This document shows, piece by piece, positions 5,703 through 12,986 of a stretch of DNA of 38,900 nucleotides. The DNA is taken from positions 1 to 38,900 of the forward strand of contig SVAX01000010.1 in NCBI GenBank assembly GCA_015059155.1. The letters are read 5' to 3'. Below the pieces are notes generated by a model that worked only from the letters and a program-made list of their open reading frames with translations, did not search any database and was not told the DNA's origin. Both the position numbers and the translations under genes were made by a program. The stretch comes from Bacillota bacterium (lineage in GTDB: Bacteria; Bacillota_I; Bacilli_A; RF39; UBA660). Position 1 is the first letter of the stretch, and every line of letters starts with the position of its first letter.

Positions 5703-6302
5703 TTATTTTCTAATCACAATAAAAGGATATTTGTATAAATCTTTTAAACATTTAAAATTATTTAATTCTAATTTTTGTAACATTTTCAAAAATATTAAGG
5801 CAGTACCCTCACTATCATAATCTGCTCTATGATGTTTATCCTCATTCCAAGGTATATCATATCTTTTAACAAGGGTTGCTAGATTATGATATCTTTCTTT
5901 TGATTCTAAATATCTAGAAAGCCCTAATGTATCTATAACAGTATTTTTAAGAGTTCCTAAGTTATATTTAGAATATGCCATATCAACAAAAGAAATATCA
6001 AATTTAGCATTATGAGCTACCATAGGTATATTTCCTACCCATTCCATAAAGTCTTTTAATACTTCTTCTTCACTTCTTTTACCTTTTAACATTTCATTAT
6101 CTATTCCAGTAATTTTAATTATTTCTTCATTTAATTCTTTACCAGGGTTTATTAATTCATCAAATCTATCTATAATTTTACCATTACTTATTTTAACAGC
6201 ACCTATCTCTATTATAGTATCTCCACTATTAGGATAAAGTCCTGTTGTTTCTAAATCAAATACTACATATGTATCTTGCAATAAAGTTAATTCTTCTACC
6301 AT
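5703..6302 (-). CDS. DEDDh 3'-5' exonuclease, PolC/DnaQ type
   Basis: 199 aa. Exo I motif VVFDLETTGLYP (D and E), Exo II HNAKFDISFV, and Exo III HHRADYDSEG (H then D) give the DEDDh set. The best match is the exonuclease domain of PolC/DnaQ epsilon as a stand-alone protein; DinG-like helicase domains are absent. Likely roles are proofreading or trimming DNA 3' ends in repair. ATG 6302 follows GGAGGATGT. The gene begins 17 bases after the end of a structured RNA (6319-6492), so it may partly depend on read-through from that strong promoter. Confidence 0.85.
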   Translation of the reverse strand: MVEELTLLQDTYVVFDLETTGLYPNSGDTIIEIGAVKISNGKIIDRFDELINPGKELNEEIIKITGIDNEMLKGKRSEEEVLKDFMEWVGNIPMVAHNAKFDISFVDMAYSKYNLGTLKNTVIDTLGLSRYLESKERYHNLATLVKRYDIPWNEDKHHRADYDSEGTALIFLKMLQKLELNNFKCLKDLYKYPFIVIRK

Positions 6303-6318
6303 ACATCCTCCATAAATT

Positions 6319-6492
6319 AAAAAGCCAGAAGAGCGATGCCCTGAATCGAATAAAGCCTAGTCTCCCAGGTGGGCATCACATCACAACTTTTAGGATCCCT
6401 AAATTAATAGGTCTTCTACACCAGCCATGAATTAGATTCCCTATATTTTCGATTAGTAGGTTTTTCATAAGGGTTATATCGCATCTTCCAGC
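6319..6492 (-). ncRNA. ssrS: Structured RNA, candidate 6S RNA
   Basis: About 174 nt between a strong sigma-A promoter and a T5 tail. The ends pair: GCTGGAAGA with TCTTCTGGC, then GCGAT with ATCGC after one bulge. Farther in, AATCGAA pairs with TTCGATT, giving a rod with internal bubbles. An alternative local hairpin, GTGATGCCC with GGGCATCGC, competes. No open reading frame is present. Length, promoter-proximal closing stem and rod shape fit 6S RNA, which mimics an open promoter and binds RNA polymerase. I did not recognise a family-defining primary sequence, and a leader regulator of the exonuclease gene remains possible. Confidence 0.55.
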
Positions 6493-6498
6493 AATTTA

Positions 6499-6527
6499 AT
6501 TATATCATTTTTAAAAACCATATTCAA
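6499..6527 (-). promoter_or_regulatory. Sigma-A promoter of the structured RNA
   Basis: On the minus strand TTGAAT, 17 bp, TATAAT with TG one base before the -10. The predicted start is the G at 6492, the first base of the closing stem. Confidence 0.8.
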
Positions 6528-6533
6528 TAATTT

Positions 6534-7724
6534 TTAATCAATTTCTTTTTCTTCTGTATATTCTTCTATCTCTTGATATTCTGTAACATCTTCCACTACA
6601 TTAAAAAATATATTAAGAGTGATTGAATCACTGTGCTTAGTTTTATTTAAAACTTTATAATCTTTTACATATTCTTTTTCTTTTAATTTTTCCTCTATTT
6701 TCTTTTTAGCTAACTTTATAGCTTTTTCTATCAACTCTTCTTCTGTATTATTTTCGTCTATCAATATAGTTTCTTTTTGAGTTTGTTTAATAAGTTTTAT
6801 AGGGAGTATATTATTTTTTAATATAGTATTTTCTATAATTTTTTTTGTATTATATTTATTAAAATTAAATAATTCCATATCTTTACCAAAAAACTTAATA
6901 ACTAACACTTCTTTACTATTTCCTGTCTCATACTCTTCTTTATAAATATATGGGTAGTTAATAGTTACTTTATACCATGTTTCTCCATATACAGTACCAC
7001 TACTGCTTACTGTATCTTTAACACTACCATTTAAAGTAACATATCCACTAACAATAATATCTCCTTTTTTTACATATGAATCTATACCTTTAACAATTTG
7101 TCCACTTGATATATTCATATCTCTAATAACACAATCTTTTTTAGCTATTATATTTCTCAGAGGTGTATCTTCCTCAATTTTATTTTTTATTCTAGGTTCA
7201 TACCTTATTATATATTTAGTACCAACATTTTCTATTTCTATCCATTCTAATTTCTCTTTATGATTACTTAATAATTTGTTTTTTATTTCTTGTAATTCTA
7301 TATAACTCTTCTTAAATTTATATTTTTTTATACCTAACTCCCCTAGTTCTTCAAGTAGTACTTTCTCCATTTTAGAATCATTAGTAACAACATCTACTTC
7401 AAATATTAAACTAGTTATTAAATATAAGAAGATTAAACTAATAAGCATAAATATTATTATATATTTATTATTTAGAAAACTATTTTTAGTCCTAATTACT
7501 CCATAGTAATCCACTATTTCTATTTCATAGATAGTTTTTAATTTTATTAATTTATCGTAATCATATTTATATATCTTTATATTTATTTCTTCATTAGATA
7601 TATGTTTTATATTTAATATTTCTATATTATTGTTTTTTAGTCTTTTAATAAATCTTTCTATATTATGACCTTTAATATTAATATTTAATTTGCTTTTTAT
7701 TAAATAAAGTACATTATTTTTCAA
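6534..7724 (-). CDS. yqfD: Sporulation protein YqfD
   Basis: 396 aa, a sigma-E-regulon membrane protein acting with YqfC in the mother cell. N-terminal domain of about 90 residues, a single membrane helix (IIIFMLISLIFLYLITSLIF, about 90-110), then the extracytoplasmic region with IIAKKDCVIRDMNISSGQIVKGIDSYVKKGDIIVSGYV, typical of YqfD. The C-terminus is a Lys/Glu-rich helix. The start is TTG at 7724, placed by AGGTGAT, which overlaps the yqfC stop (AGG TGA). An ATG start is not available nearby. The gene pair is an operon. Confidence 0.9.
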   Translation of the reverse strand: MKNNVLYLIKSKLNINIKGHNIERFIKRLKNNNIEILNIKHISNEEINIKIYKYDYDKLIKLKTIYEIEIVDYYGVIRTKNSFLNNKYIIIFMLISLIFLYLITSLIFEVDVVTNDSKMEKVLLEELGELGIKKYKFKKSYIELQEIKNKLLSNHKEKLEWIEIENVGTKYIIRYEPRIKNKIEEDTPLRNIIAKKDCVIRDMNISSGQIVKGIDSYVKKGDIIVSGYVTLNGSVKDTVSSSGTVYGETWYKVTINYPYIYKEEYETGNSKEVLVIKFFGKDMELFNFNKYNTKKIIENTILKNNILPIKLIKQTQKETILIDENNTEEELIEKAIKLAKKKIEEKLKEKEYVKDYKVLNKTKHSDSITLNIFFNVVEDVTEYQEIEEYTEEKEID

Positions 7725-7728
7725 TATA

Positions 7729-7968
7729 TCACCTGAATTCTATATTACTAAAATTACCAGTTATTAATATTTCACTACTTAATAGTTTAGATACTACTAA
7801 ATCACTACCTTTAACTATTACTTCTCCACTTTCTACTTTAACTACTATTTTATTAGAATCAAAATGACCAATATCTTTATAATTAACAATATTGATTTTA
7901 TTATTTACTATTGTTATTTTTAAATCACTATCTAATATATAAGATCTAATACCATTAATTATATTCAA
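7729..7968 (-). CDS. yqfC: YabP/YqfC family sporulation protein
   Basis: 79 aa, a small beta-rich protein with the family pattern VESGEVIVKGSDLVV and the closing ILITGNFSNIEF. It sits immediately before yqfD, as in Bacillus and clostridia, where the pair is made under sigma-E and is needed for efficient sporulation. The start is TTG at 7968 with AGGTGAT just upstream; no in-frame ATG is available. The 43-bp gap to tdk shows no convincing sigma-E promoter that I could pick by eye. Confidence 0.85.
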   Translation of the reverse strand: MNIINGIRSYILDSDLKITIVNNKINIVNYKDIGHFDSNKIVVKVESGEVIVKGSDLVVSKLLSSEILITGNFSNIEFR

Positions 7969-8011
7969 GTTATCACCTATATAATAATATTTAAAAAACT
8001 TAAAAAAAATA

Positions 8012-8590
8012 CTAGAAACTATCTATTCCTAGTACATTTTCAATGTAACATTTACCGCATAATGGTTCATATTTAGCATCTATTCCATCTATAGCAACCT
8101 CTTCGCCTACACTAACATATTTACCATTTTCTAATCTTGCATTAAATTTAGCTCTTTTACCACACTTACAAATAGTAATTAATTCTTCTAATTCATCAGC
8201 TACTTCTAAGAGTGCTTTTGAACCTTCAAAAAGTTTACCTTTAAAATTAGTTTTTAAGCCATAACAAATAACAGGTATATCTTTCATTTTAGCAATAATC
8301 CATAATTCTTTTATTTGTTCCTTTGTCATAAATTGTACTTCATCCACTAATATACAGTTGATATTATCTAATTTTAAAACATGTTTTAATTTTTCATTAG
8401 AATCTAACAAAATATCAACTTTTCTTTCAATACCAAGCCTTGATACTATATTCTTATCTCCTTTTTTATCTACTGCAGGTTTAATTAATAAAATTTTCAT
8501 TCCTTTTTCTTCATAATTGTGTGCGACTTGTAGTAAAGCAGTTGTTTTGCCACAATTCATTGCCCCATATCTAAAATATATTTTTGACAT
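8012..8590 (-). CDS. tdk: Thymidine kinase
   Basis: 192 aa, phosphorylates thymidine with ATP in pyrimidine salvage. P-loop GAMNCGKTTALLQ at the N-terminus (family: GxMxxGKT), the Walker-B-like DEVQF around residue 83, and a zinc-binding lasso with CKCGKRAKF and CGKCYIEN near the C-terminus containing four cysteines. Length matches type II bacterial Tdk. AAGGAGGTAATTT before ATG 8590 lies in the final codons of the xer gene, 3 bp away, so the two are co-translated. Confidence 0.95.
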   Translation of the reverse strand: MSKIYFRYGAMNCGKTTALLQVAHNYEEKGMKILLIKPAVDKKGDKNIVSRLGIERKVDILLDSNEKLKHVLKLDNINCILVDEVQFMTKEQIKELWIIAKMKDIPVICYGLKTNFKGKLFEGSKALLEVADELEELITICKCGKRAKFNARLENGKYVSVGEEVAIDGIDAKYEPLCGKCYIENVLGIDSF

Positions 8591-8593
8591 AAA

Positions 8594-9484
8594 TTACCTC
8601 CTTGCTCTTGGATGAGCATTTAAATATACATTCCTTATTTTTTCATTACTTAAATGAGTATAAACTTGAGTAGTTGATAAATTCTCATGACCTAATAACT
8701 CTTGAACACTTCTAAGATCAGCACCTTCATTCAACATATGAGTAGCAAAAGTATGCCTAAGTACATGGGGAGATATTTTTATTTTTATTCCAGCTATTAT
8801 AGCAGCTTCATCTACTACTTTTCTTATTTCTCTTTCATTAATTTTTTTACCTGTTTTACTAAGAATTAAATAATCACTACCATTTTCATTTAATATAGGA
8901 TAACTCTTTTTTATATAAGAATCTAATAAATTTAAACACTTACTACCAAAATAAACTATTCTTTGCTTATTACCTTTTCCAGTAACCATTATACTTTTAT
9001 TAGATAATGATATATCATTTAATTTTATATTCGTTATTTCACTAACACGTATACCAGTAGAATAAAGTATTTCAAGGATTAATGAATTTCTAATACCCAT
9101 AAAACTATTATTATCAAAACTACTAAGTAATCTTTCCACTTCATCAAAATTTAAATATTTAGGAAGTCTTTTTTCTAATTTAGGATTAGATATAAGTAAA
9201 GATGGATTATTCTTTATATAATTATTACTTTTCAAATACTTAAAAAAACTTCTAACAGCGCTTATATGTCTAGATATAGTTTTATTATTATATTTTTGTT
9301 CATATAAATAATTTATATATAATCTTATATCTTGATATTCAACATCATTATAATTTTTTATATTATTCTCATTTAAATATTCTAAAAACATATCTAAATC
9401 AGATAAATAGCCATTAATAGTTAATTCAGAATAATTTTTTTCATACTTTAACTCATCAATAAATTTTAATATTAAATTCCTCAT
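8594..9484 (-). CDS. Tyrosine recombinase XerC/XerD
   Basis: 296 aa, the usual Xer length. An N-terminal SAM-like core-binding domain (ELTINGYLSDLDMFLEYLNE) precedes the catalytic domain with STGIRVSE (first Arg), HVLRHTFATH (His, Arg), LGHENLSTTQVYTH (His, nucleophile Tyr) and the terminal HPRAR typical of Xer proteins. It resolves chromosome dimers at dif with a partner. C versus D cannot be decided here. It lies 5.8 kb from the tRNA-Met insertions; Xer proteins do not normally use tRNA attachment sites, so it is probably not their integrase. Confidence 0.92.
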   Translation of the reverse strand: MRNLILKFIDELKYEKNYSELTINGYLSDLDMFLEYLNENNIKNYNDVEYQDIRLYINYLYEQKYNNKTISRHISAVRSFFKYLKSNNYIKNNPSLLISNPKLEKRLPKYLNFDEVERLLSSFDNNSFMGIRNSLILEILYSTGIRVSEITNIKLNDISLSNKSIMVTGKGNKQRIVYFGSKCLNLLDSYIKKSYPILNENGSDYLILSKTGKKINEREIRKVVDEAAIIAGIKIKISPHVLRHTFATHMLNEGADLRSVQELLGHENLSTTQVYTHLSNEKIRNVYLNAHPRARR

Positions 9485-9502
9485 ATCTATACCTCTATTA
9501 TA

Positions 9503-9530
9503 ATTATATAATATTTTTATCTTTTTTCAA
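9503..9530 (-). promoter_or_regulatory. Sigma-A promoter before xer
   Basis: On the minus strand TTGAAA, 16 bp, TATAAT, about 20 bp before the start codon. It would drive xer-tdk and possibly the genes behind them. Confidence 0.55.
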
Positions 9531-9551
9531 ACAAAAAGACACAAAGTGTCT
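9531..9551 (-). terminator. Terminator of the prepilin-like gene A
   Basis: AGACAC, loop TTT, GTGTCT, then a run of T on the minus strand. It overlaps the TAG stop of the gene and ends where the xer promoter begins. Confidence 0.85.
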
Positions 9552-10644
9552 AATTTTGTTGAATGTCATCTATTGAAACAGTTATAACTGGACGAACACC
9601 ATAGTTATTGTTGTTGACGATATTGCTGGTGTCGTCGTTGTCCACAAAACCTTCGGAGAACACACTCCAAGCGATGTCAGAATAGTCTGCATCAGAGGCA
9701 AGTATCCAATATCCATAAACGCCACTTATATCATTTGTTTGATATCCCAAATCAGCCATATAATCATACAAATATGCATTTGTTCCATCACTCTTATAAT
9801 CTGATACTTCTGATAATTTTGGTAATCTTGCTTTACCATTTAGTGTAATGGTTCCATAATTATCACCTTCATCATCATATGTTTCGTTAATTTGAGTTAT
9901 CCAAGATGATGTTGCAGTGTTTAAATAGTCCATTGCTGTTACTGGCCCGTATTCATTTGTACAACTATTATCATCTTCACACGAATTCTCATTATACCAA
10001 GCTACTGCGCCTTTATACGCTACAGTATCTGAGTCTACTGGTTGTCCACTTGCATTTATATTAGCATACATTATTAAATTTGTTTTTCCATCTGCATTTT
10101 GTCCTGGAAGTACAAAGAATGTATATCCTTCATCATTTTCTAAATCCATGTCTTCTTCTACTGCACATAGATATTTATCTCCCTCACTTATTCCTGTTGG
10201 AGCTACATCATCTATTAATTTACAGATTGGTTCTTCTTCTTCAGTTTTACCATTTTCATACTTATAAGTTGAAGAACTATCATTTACTCTACATCCAAAC
10301 AAAGTTACTTCTCCCACACTTGTTACACTTATAGTTTCGCATACTATATTTCCATCATAATCAACAGTTATTGTATCCTTAACAACACCATTTTCTTTGT
10401 ATTGTAATGTCACCCCATCTTCTGTAGTGTAGTAACCTGCTTGAGGTGATTTTTTATGTTCTAAATGATAAGTAGCTATAGCATTCTTTACCCCTCTTAC
10501 ATACATATCTATGCTTCTTTTATTAGCTTCTTCTTTAGTATTTTCTATAATATTTAATACTATTGGTGTTGCTATTAAAGCTATAATTGCTAGTATTACT
10601 ATTACTGCTAATAATTCTATTAATGTAAATCCTTTTCTTTTCAT
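9550..10644 (-). CDS. Prepilin-like protein A with hypervariable C-terminal domain
   Basis: 364 aa. A class III type IV pilin signal KRKG|FTLIELLAVIVILAIIALIA (Glu at +5) and an N-terminal helix indicate prepilin peptidase cleavage and envelope or pilus assembly. Residues about 130-300 form a domain (TFFVLPGQ, NLIMYANINASGQPVDSDT, GPVTAMDYLN, GTITLNGKARLPKLSEVSDY) shared almost block by block with protein B (24975-25970). The end has GYWILASDADYSDIAWSV, then an Asn/Asp-rich stretch, then GVRPVITVS, a pattern like C-type-lectin folds displayed by diversity-generating retroelement targets. ATG is preceded by AAGGTAG; an extended -10 TGTTATAAT lies at 10678-10686. No pilus assembly genes are in the window. 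Confidence 0.88.
   Translation of the reverse strand: MKRKGFTLIELLAVIVILAIIALIATPIVLNIIENTKEEANKRSIDMYVRGVKNAIATYHLEHKKSPQAGYYTTEDGVTLQYKENGVVKDTITVDYDGNIVCETISVTSVGEVTLFGCRVNDSSSTYKYENGKTEEEEPICKLIDDVAPTGISEGDKYLCAVEEDMDLENDEGYTFFVLPGQNADGKTNLIMYANINASGQPVDSDTVAYKGAVAWYNENSCEDDNSCTNEYGPVTAMDYLNTATSSWITQINETYDDEGDNYGTITLNGKARLPKLSEVSDYKSDGTNAYLYDYMADLGYQTNDISGVYGYWILASDADYSDIAWSVFSEGFVDNDDTSNIVNNNNYGVRPVITVSIDDIQQN
9601..9732 (-). other. Candidate variable region (VR) of prepilin A
   Basis: 44 codons, 18 ending in C (for example GAC AAC GAC GAC ACC AGC), against strong avoidance of C in third positions elsewhere. Over the 18 codons GGA TAT TGG ... GTG aligned with gene B, 12 are identical to the base and the other 6 all change the amino acid. 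Flanking segments do show synonymous differences (CAA/CAG, GGA/GGG, ACT/ACA). This matches A-directed mutagenesis of AAC codons in a template, but the template is not in the window. Confidence 0.6.
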
Positions 10645-10677
10645 TTAACATCTACCTTCTTTCATTATCTTGAAATA

Positions 10678-10686
10678 ATTATAACA
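10678..10686 (-). promoter_or_regulatory. Extended -10 of prepilin gene A
   Basis: TGTTATAAT on the minus strand about 35 bp before the start codon. The -35 is poor. Confidence 0.45.
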
Positions 10687-10714
10687 TAATTATTAATTAT
10701 TTAATAGTATATAT

Positions 10715-10742
10715 AAAAAAATCTTAAGAAATTTCTTAAGAC
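10715..10742 (-). terminator. Terminator of the coiled-coil gene pair
   Basis: TCTTAAGAAATTTCTTAAGA palindrome followed by seven T on the minus strand, overlapping the stop of the 506-aa gene. Confidence 0.85.
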
Positions 10743-12256
10743 TCTTTTATATTATTCATTCCATTTGTAAATGAATTAACTAATTCATTAAATTTAAGTA
10801 AATTATTAGCAAGTTCATTTTTATCTGATTCATATTGAATTCTATCTAAACTTAATTGACTTCTTTCTTCATCTAAAGAATCTTTTTGTTTTCTTAATAC
10901 ATCTTCAATATGATTTAATTCTTCTCTTCTATCATCATAAGCTGACTGAACACTTTTTTGAACTCTATCAATATTTTCTTGTTCTTTTTTCTTATATAGT
11001 TCAAATTCTTGTCTTTCTTTTTCTAAAGTTGCTTGAGATTCTTTTAGTAAGTTTAATCTTTTTTCAATTTCTTCTTTCTTTTCAGTTAATTTATTTAATA
11101 CTTCTTCTTTATAACTATTTACTTCATCTAACTGTTTTTTTCTAGAACTTTCAATTTCAGATTGTAATTTCTTTAATTCTTCAAATCTATTATCTATTTT
11201 TTGTTTTAAATCAGTATTTTTTCTAAATATATCTGAAGCATCTTTTACATTAACACTAACTCTATCAAATAAAGCATTTATATCTGTTTCTTCTATTTTT
11301 TCTTCTTCGTATTCAGTTAATTTATTTAATTCTTCTATAGGAGTATCAGAAACTTCTATTTTTTCTATAGGTTCTTCTTCTGTATCTTCAATATTCTCAT
11401 CATTTTCTTCTACAAGTGAAACAAATTCAGGTTCATTAGAGCTTTCAACTTCTTCTTCACTTGCTTCCATTGTTGGTTGCTCTTCAACACTTTCAACTGG
11501 AACTTCGTCAACTTGATTGTATTCTAATTCTACTGGCATTTCAAAATTTTCAGTATTTAGAACAAAATCATTACTATTTTCTTCTATAGTTGAAACAAAT
11601 TCGTCTTCAGTATCATTTTCAACTTCATCAGATTCTGTTTCATTAAAATTAAATACTACAGGAGGCTCAAAACTTTCATCATTTGAAGCAACATCTTCAT
11701 TATTTACTTCCATTGTTGGTTGTTCTTCTGCTTGCACAGGAACTTCATCTACTTGATTATATCCAAATTCTACTGGCATTTCAAATGTTTCTTCGTTTAA
11801 AGTTGGTTGTTCTTCTGGTTCTACTGTAGTTTCTTCTTCTACTTGAACAGGAACTTCATCCGCTTGATTATATTTAAATTCTACTGGTACTTCAAATGTT
11901 TCTTCATTTAAAGTTGGTTGTTCTTCTGCTTGAACAGGAAGGTCATCTATTTGATTATATTCAAATATTGTAGGATCATCTAATTTAAATTCTTCAACAT
12001 TTTTAACTATTTCTTCTTCGTTTTCATTTAAATTATAATTATCACTTACATTATCAAAACTACCTATTCTAAAATCATTTGAAAAGAAATTATTTGTTGA
12101 TTCATCAGTTTCTACTTCTGTATTAAATAAATCTTCATTTTCGTAATCGCTTTCTCCTAAACCACTTATAGAATCAAAATTAAAACTATTTGCCTGTTCT
12201 ATTTCTTCATTAACTTCATTTCCAAATCCAAAAACTTCATTATCTATCTTTTCCAT
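10736..12256 (-). CDS. Acidic repeat protein with C-terminal coiled coil
   Basis: 506 aa, not a recognised family. Residues about 1-330 are extremely acidic and low-complexity, with a degenerate repeat of about 35-50 residues: EYNQ(I/V/A)D(E/D)(L/V)PVQ, EEQPT(L/M), NEETFE(V/M)PVEF. The last about 170 residues are a long charged coiled coil (ELKKLQSEIESSRKKQLDEVNS through DSLDEERSQL) ending FNELVNSFTNGMNN. It resembles the C-terminal part of the gene immediately upstream (12270-12893), so the two are likely duplicated partners in one operon, 13 bp apart. No signal peptide or membrane helix, so a cytoplasmic scaffold or filament-like role is possible but unproven. Confidence 0.8.
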   Translation of the reverse strand: MEKIDNEVFGFGNEVNEEIEQANSFNFDSISGLGESDYENEDLFNTEVETDESTNNFFSNDFRIGSFDNVSDNYNLNENEEEIVKNVEEFKLDDPTIFEYNQIDDLPVQAEEQPTLNEETFEVPVEFKYNQADEVPVQVEEETTVEPEEQPTLNEETFEMPVEFGYNQVDEVPVQAEEQPTMEVNNEDVASNDESFEPPVVFNFNETESDEVENDTEDEFVSTIEENSNDFVLNTENFEMPVELEYNQVDEVPVESVEEQPTMEASEEEVESSNEPEFVSLVEENDENIEDTEEEPIEKIEVSDTPIEELNKLTEYEEEKIEETDINALFDRVSVNVKDASDIFRKNTDLKQKIDNRFEELKKLQSEIESSRKKQLDEVNSYKEEVLNKLTEKKEEIEKRLNLLKESQATLEKERQEFELYKKKEQENIDRVQKSVQSAYDDRREELNHIEDVLRKQKDSLDEERSQLSLDRIQYESDKNELANNLLKFNELVNSFTNGMNNIKES

Positions 12257-12269
12257 TTTGCACCTCTTT

Positions 12270-12893
12270 TTATTCTTCTTCTTTTATTATTGGTTTAAAA
12301 CTAGAATTAAATTGACTAATCAATTCTTTAAATTTATCACATTTCTGTTCTAAATTTTTATTTTCTAATTCTATTTTTTTATTAATTACTTCTTTATATT
12401 TCTCAAATTGATTTTTTTCTGATTCTAAAATTTCTTGAGAATGTTTAATACGATTTAATTCTATATTTTTATAAGTTTCAAATTGTTCTTTTTCTTCTTT
12501 AAATTTTTCTTTTTGAATTTCTAATTCTCTTTTAGTAAGATCTAATTCATATAAAGAACTATCCATATTTGTTTTAAAATCAGCTTCTGATTTTAAAAGA
12601 TTCTGTTTTTGAATATTTAAATACTCATCAGTTTGCATCATCTTTTTTTCTACTTCTTGATTTTTTTCTCTAACATAATTCTCAAACTCTAATTTAGCTT
12701 TATCAAGTCTTTGTTTCTCTTCTATTAATTCTTTCTCTTCAATACTATTTTCTTTTTTTTGTTTATTAACCTCTTGTATATATTTATTAAAATTATTTAC
12801 ATCGTTTGTTAAGTTATTGAAAAGACTATCTAAATCATTTAAAGACTCTGATTTAGAATTTATATTATTATTTATTAAAAATTCATCATACAT
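12270..12893 (-). CDS. Coiled-coil protein, paralogue of the downstream gene
   Basis: 207 aa from the ATG at 12893 (MYDEF). The track uses an upstream GTG, but GGGTGA fits the ATG better. Nearly the whole protein is helical and charged: ELIEEKQRLDKAKLEFENYVREKNQEVEKK and LTKRELEIQKEKFKEEKEQFETYKNIELNR, with the ending KCDKFKELISQFNSSFKPI like the end of the 506-aa neighbour. No enzymatic motif. The pair probably forms homo- or hetero-coiled coils; the smaller one lacks the acidic repeat region. Confidence 0.75.
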   Translation of the reverse strand: MYDEFLINNNINSKSESLNDLDSLFNNLTNDVNNFNKYIQEVNKQKKENSIEEKELIEEKQRLDKAKLEFENYVREKNQEVEKKMMQTDEYLNIQKQNLLKSEADFKTNMDSSLYELDLTKRELEIQKEKFKEEKEQFETYKNIELNRIKHSQEILESEKNQFEKYKEVINKKIELENKNLEQKCDKFKELISQFNSSFKPIIKEEE

Positions 12894-12954
12894 ATCTTTC
12901 ACCCTTTTATTCTACATTAATACCCTTATATCATATAAATTGTATCATTTTTTA

Positions 12955-12986
12955 TAAAAAAAAACAATACAAATATGTAATGTTTT
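12955..12986 (-). terminator. Terminator of priA
   Basis: AAAACATTACA, short loop, TGTATTGTTTT and a T run on the minus strand, overlapping the priA stop at 12985. Confidence 0.75.

Noticed and set aside
6319-6492. RNase P RNA, tmRNA, SRP RNA or T-box leader
   Set aside because: Too short and without the conserved cores of RNase P RNA; no tRNA-like ends or tag frame for tmRNA; no SRP tetraloop domain; no AGGGTGG T-box sequence.
8594-9484. Xer recombinase as the integrase of the tRNA-Met units
   Set aside because: It has the standard Xer length and ending (HPRAR), lacks an arm-binding N-terminal domain, and is in a housekeeping operon with tdk. Xer proteins act at dif rather than at tRNA sites with arm repeats.
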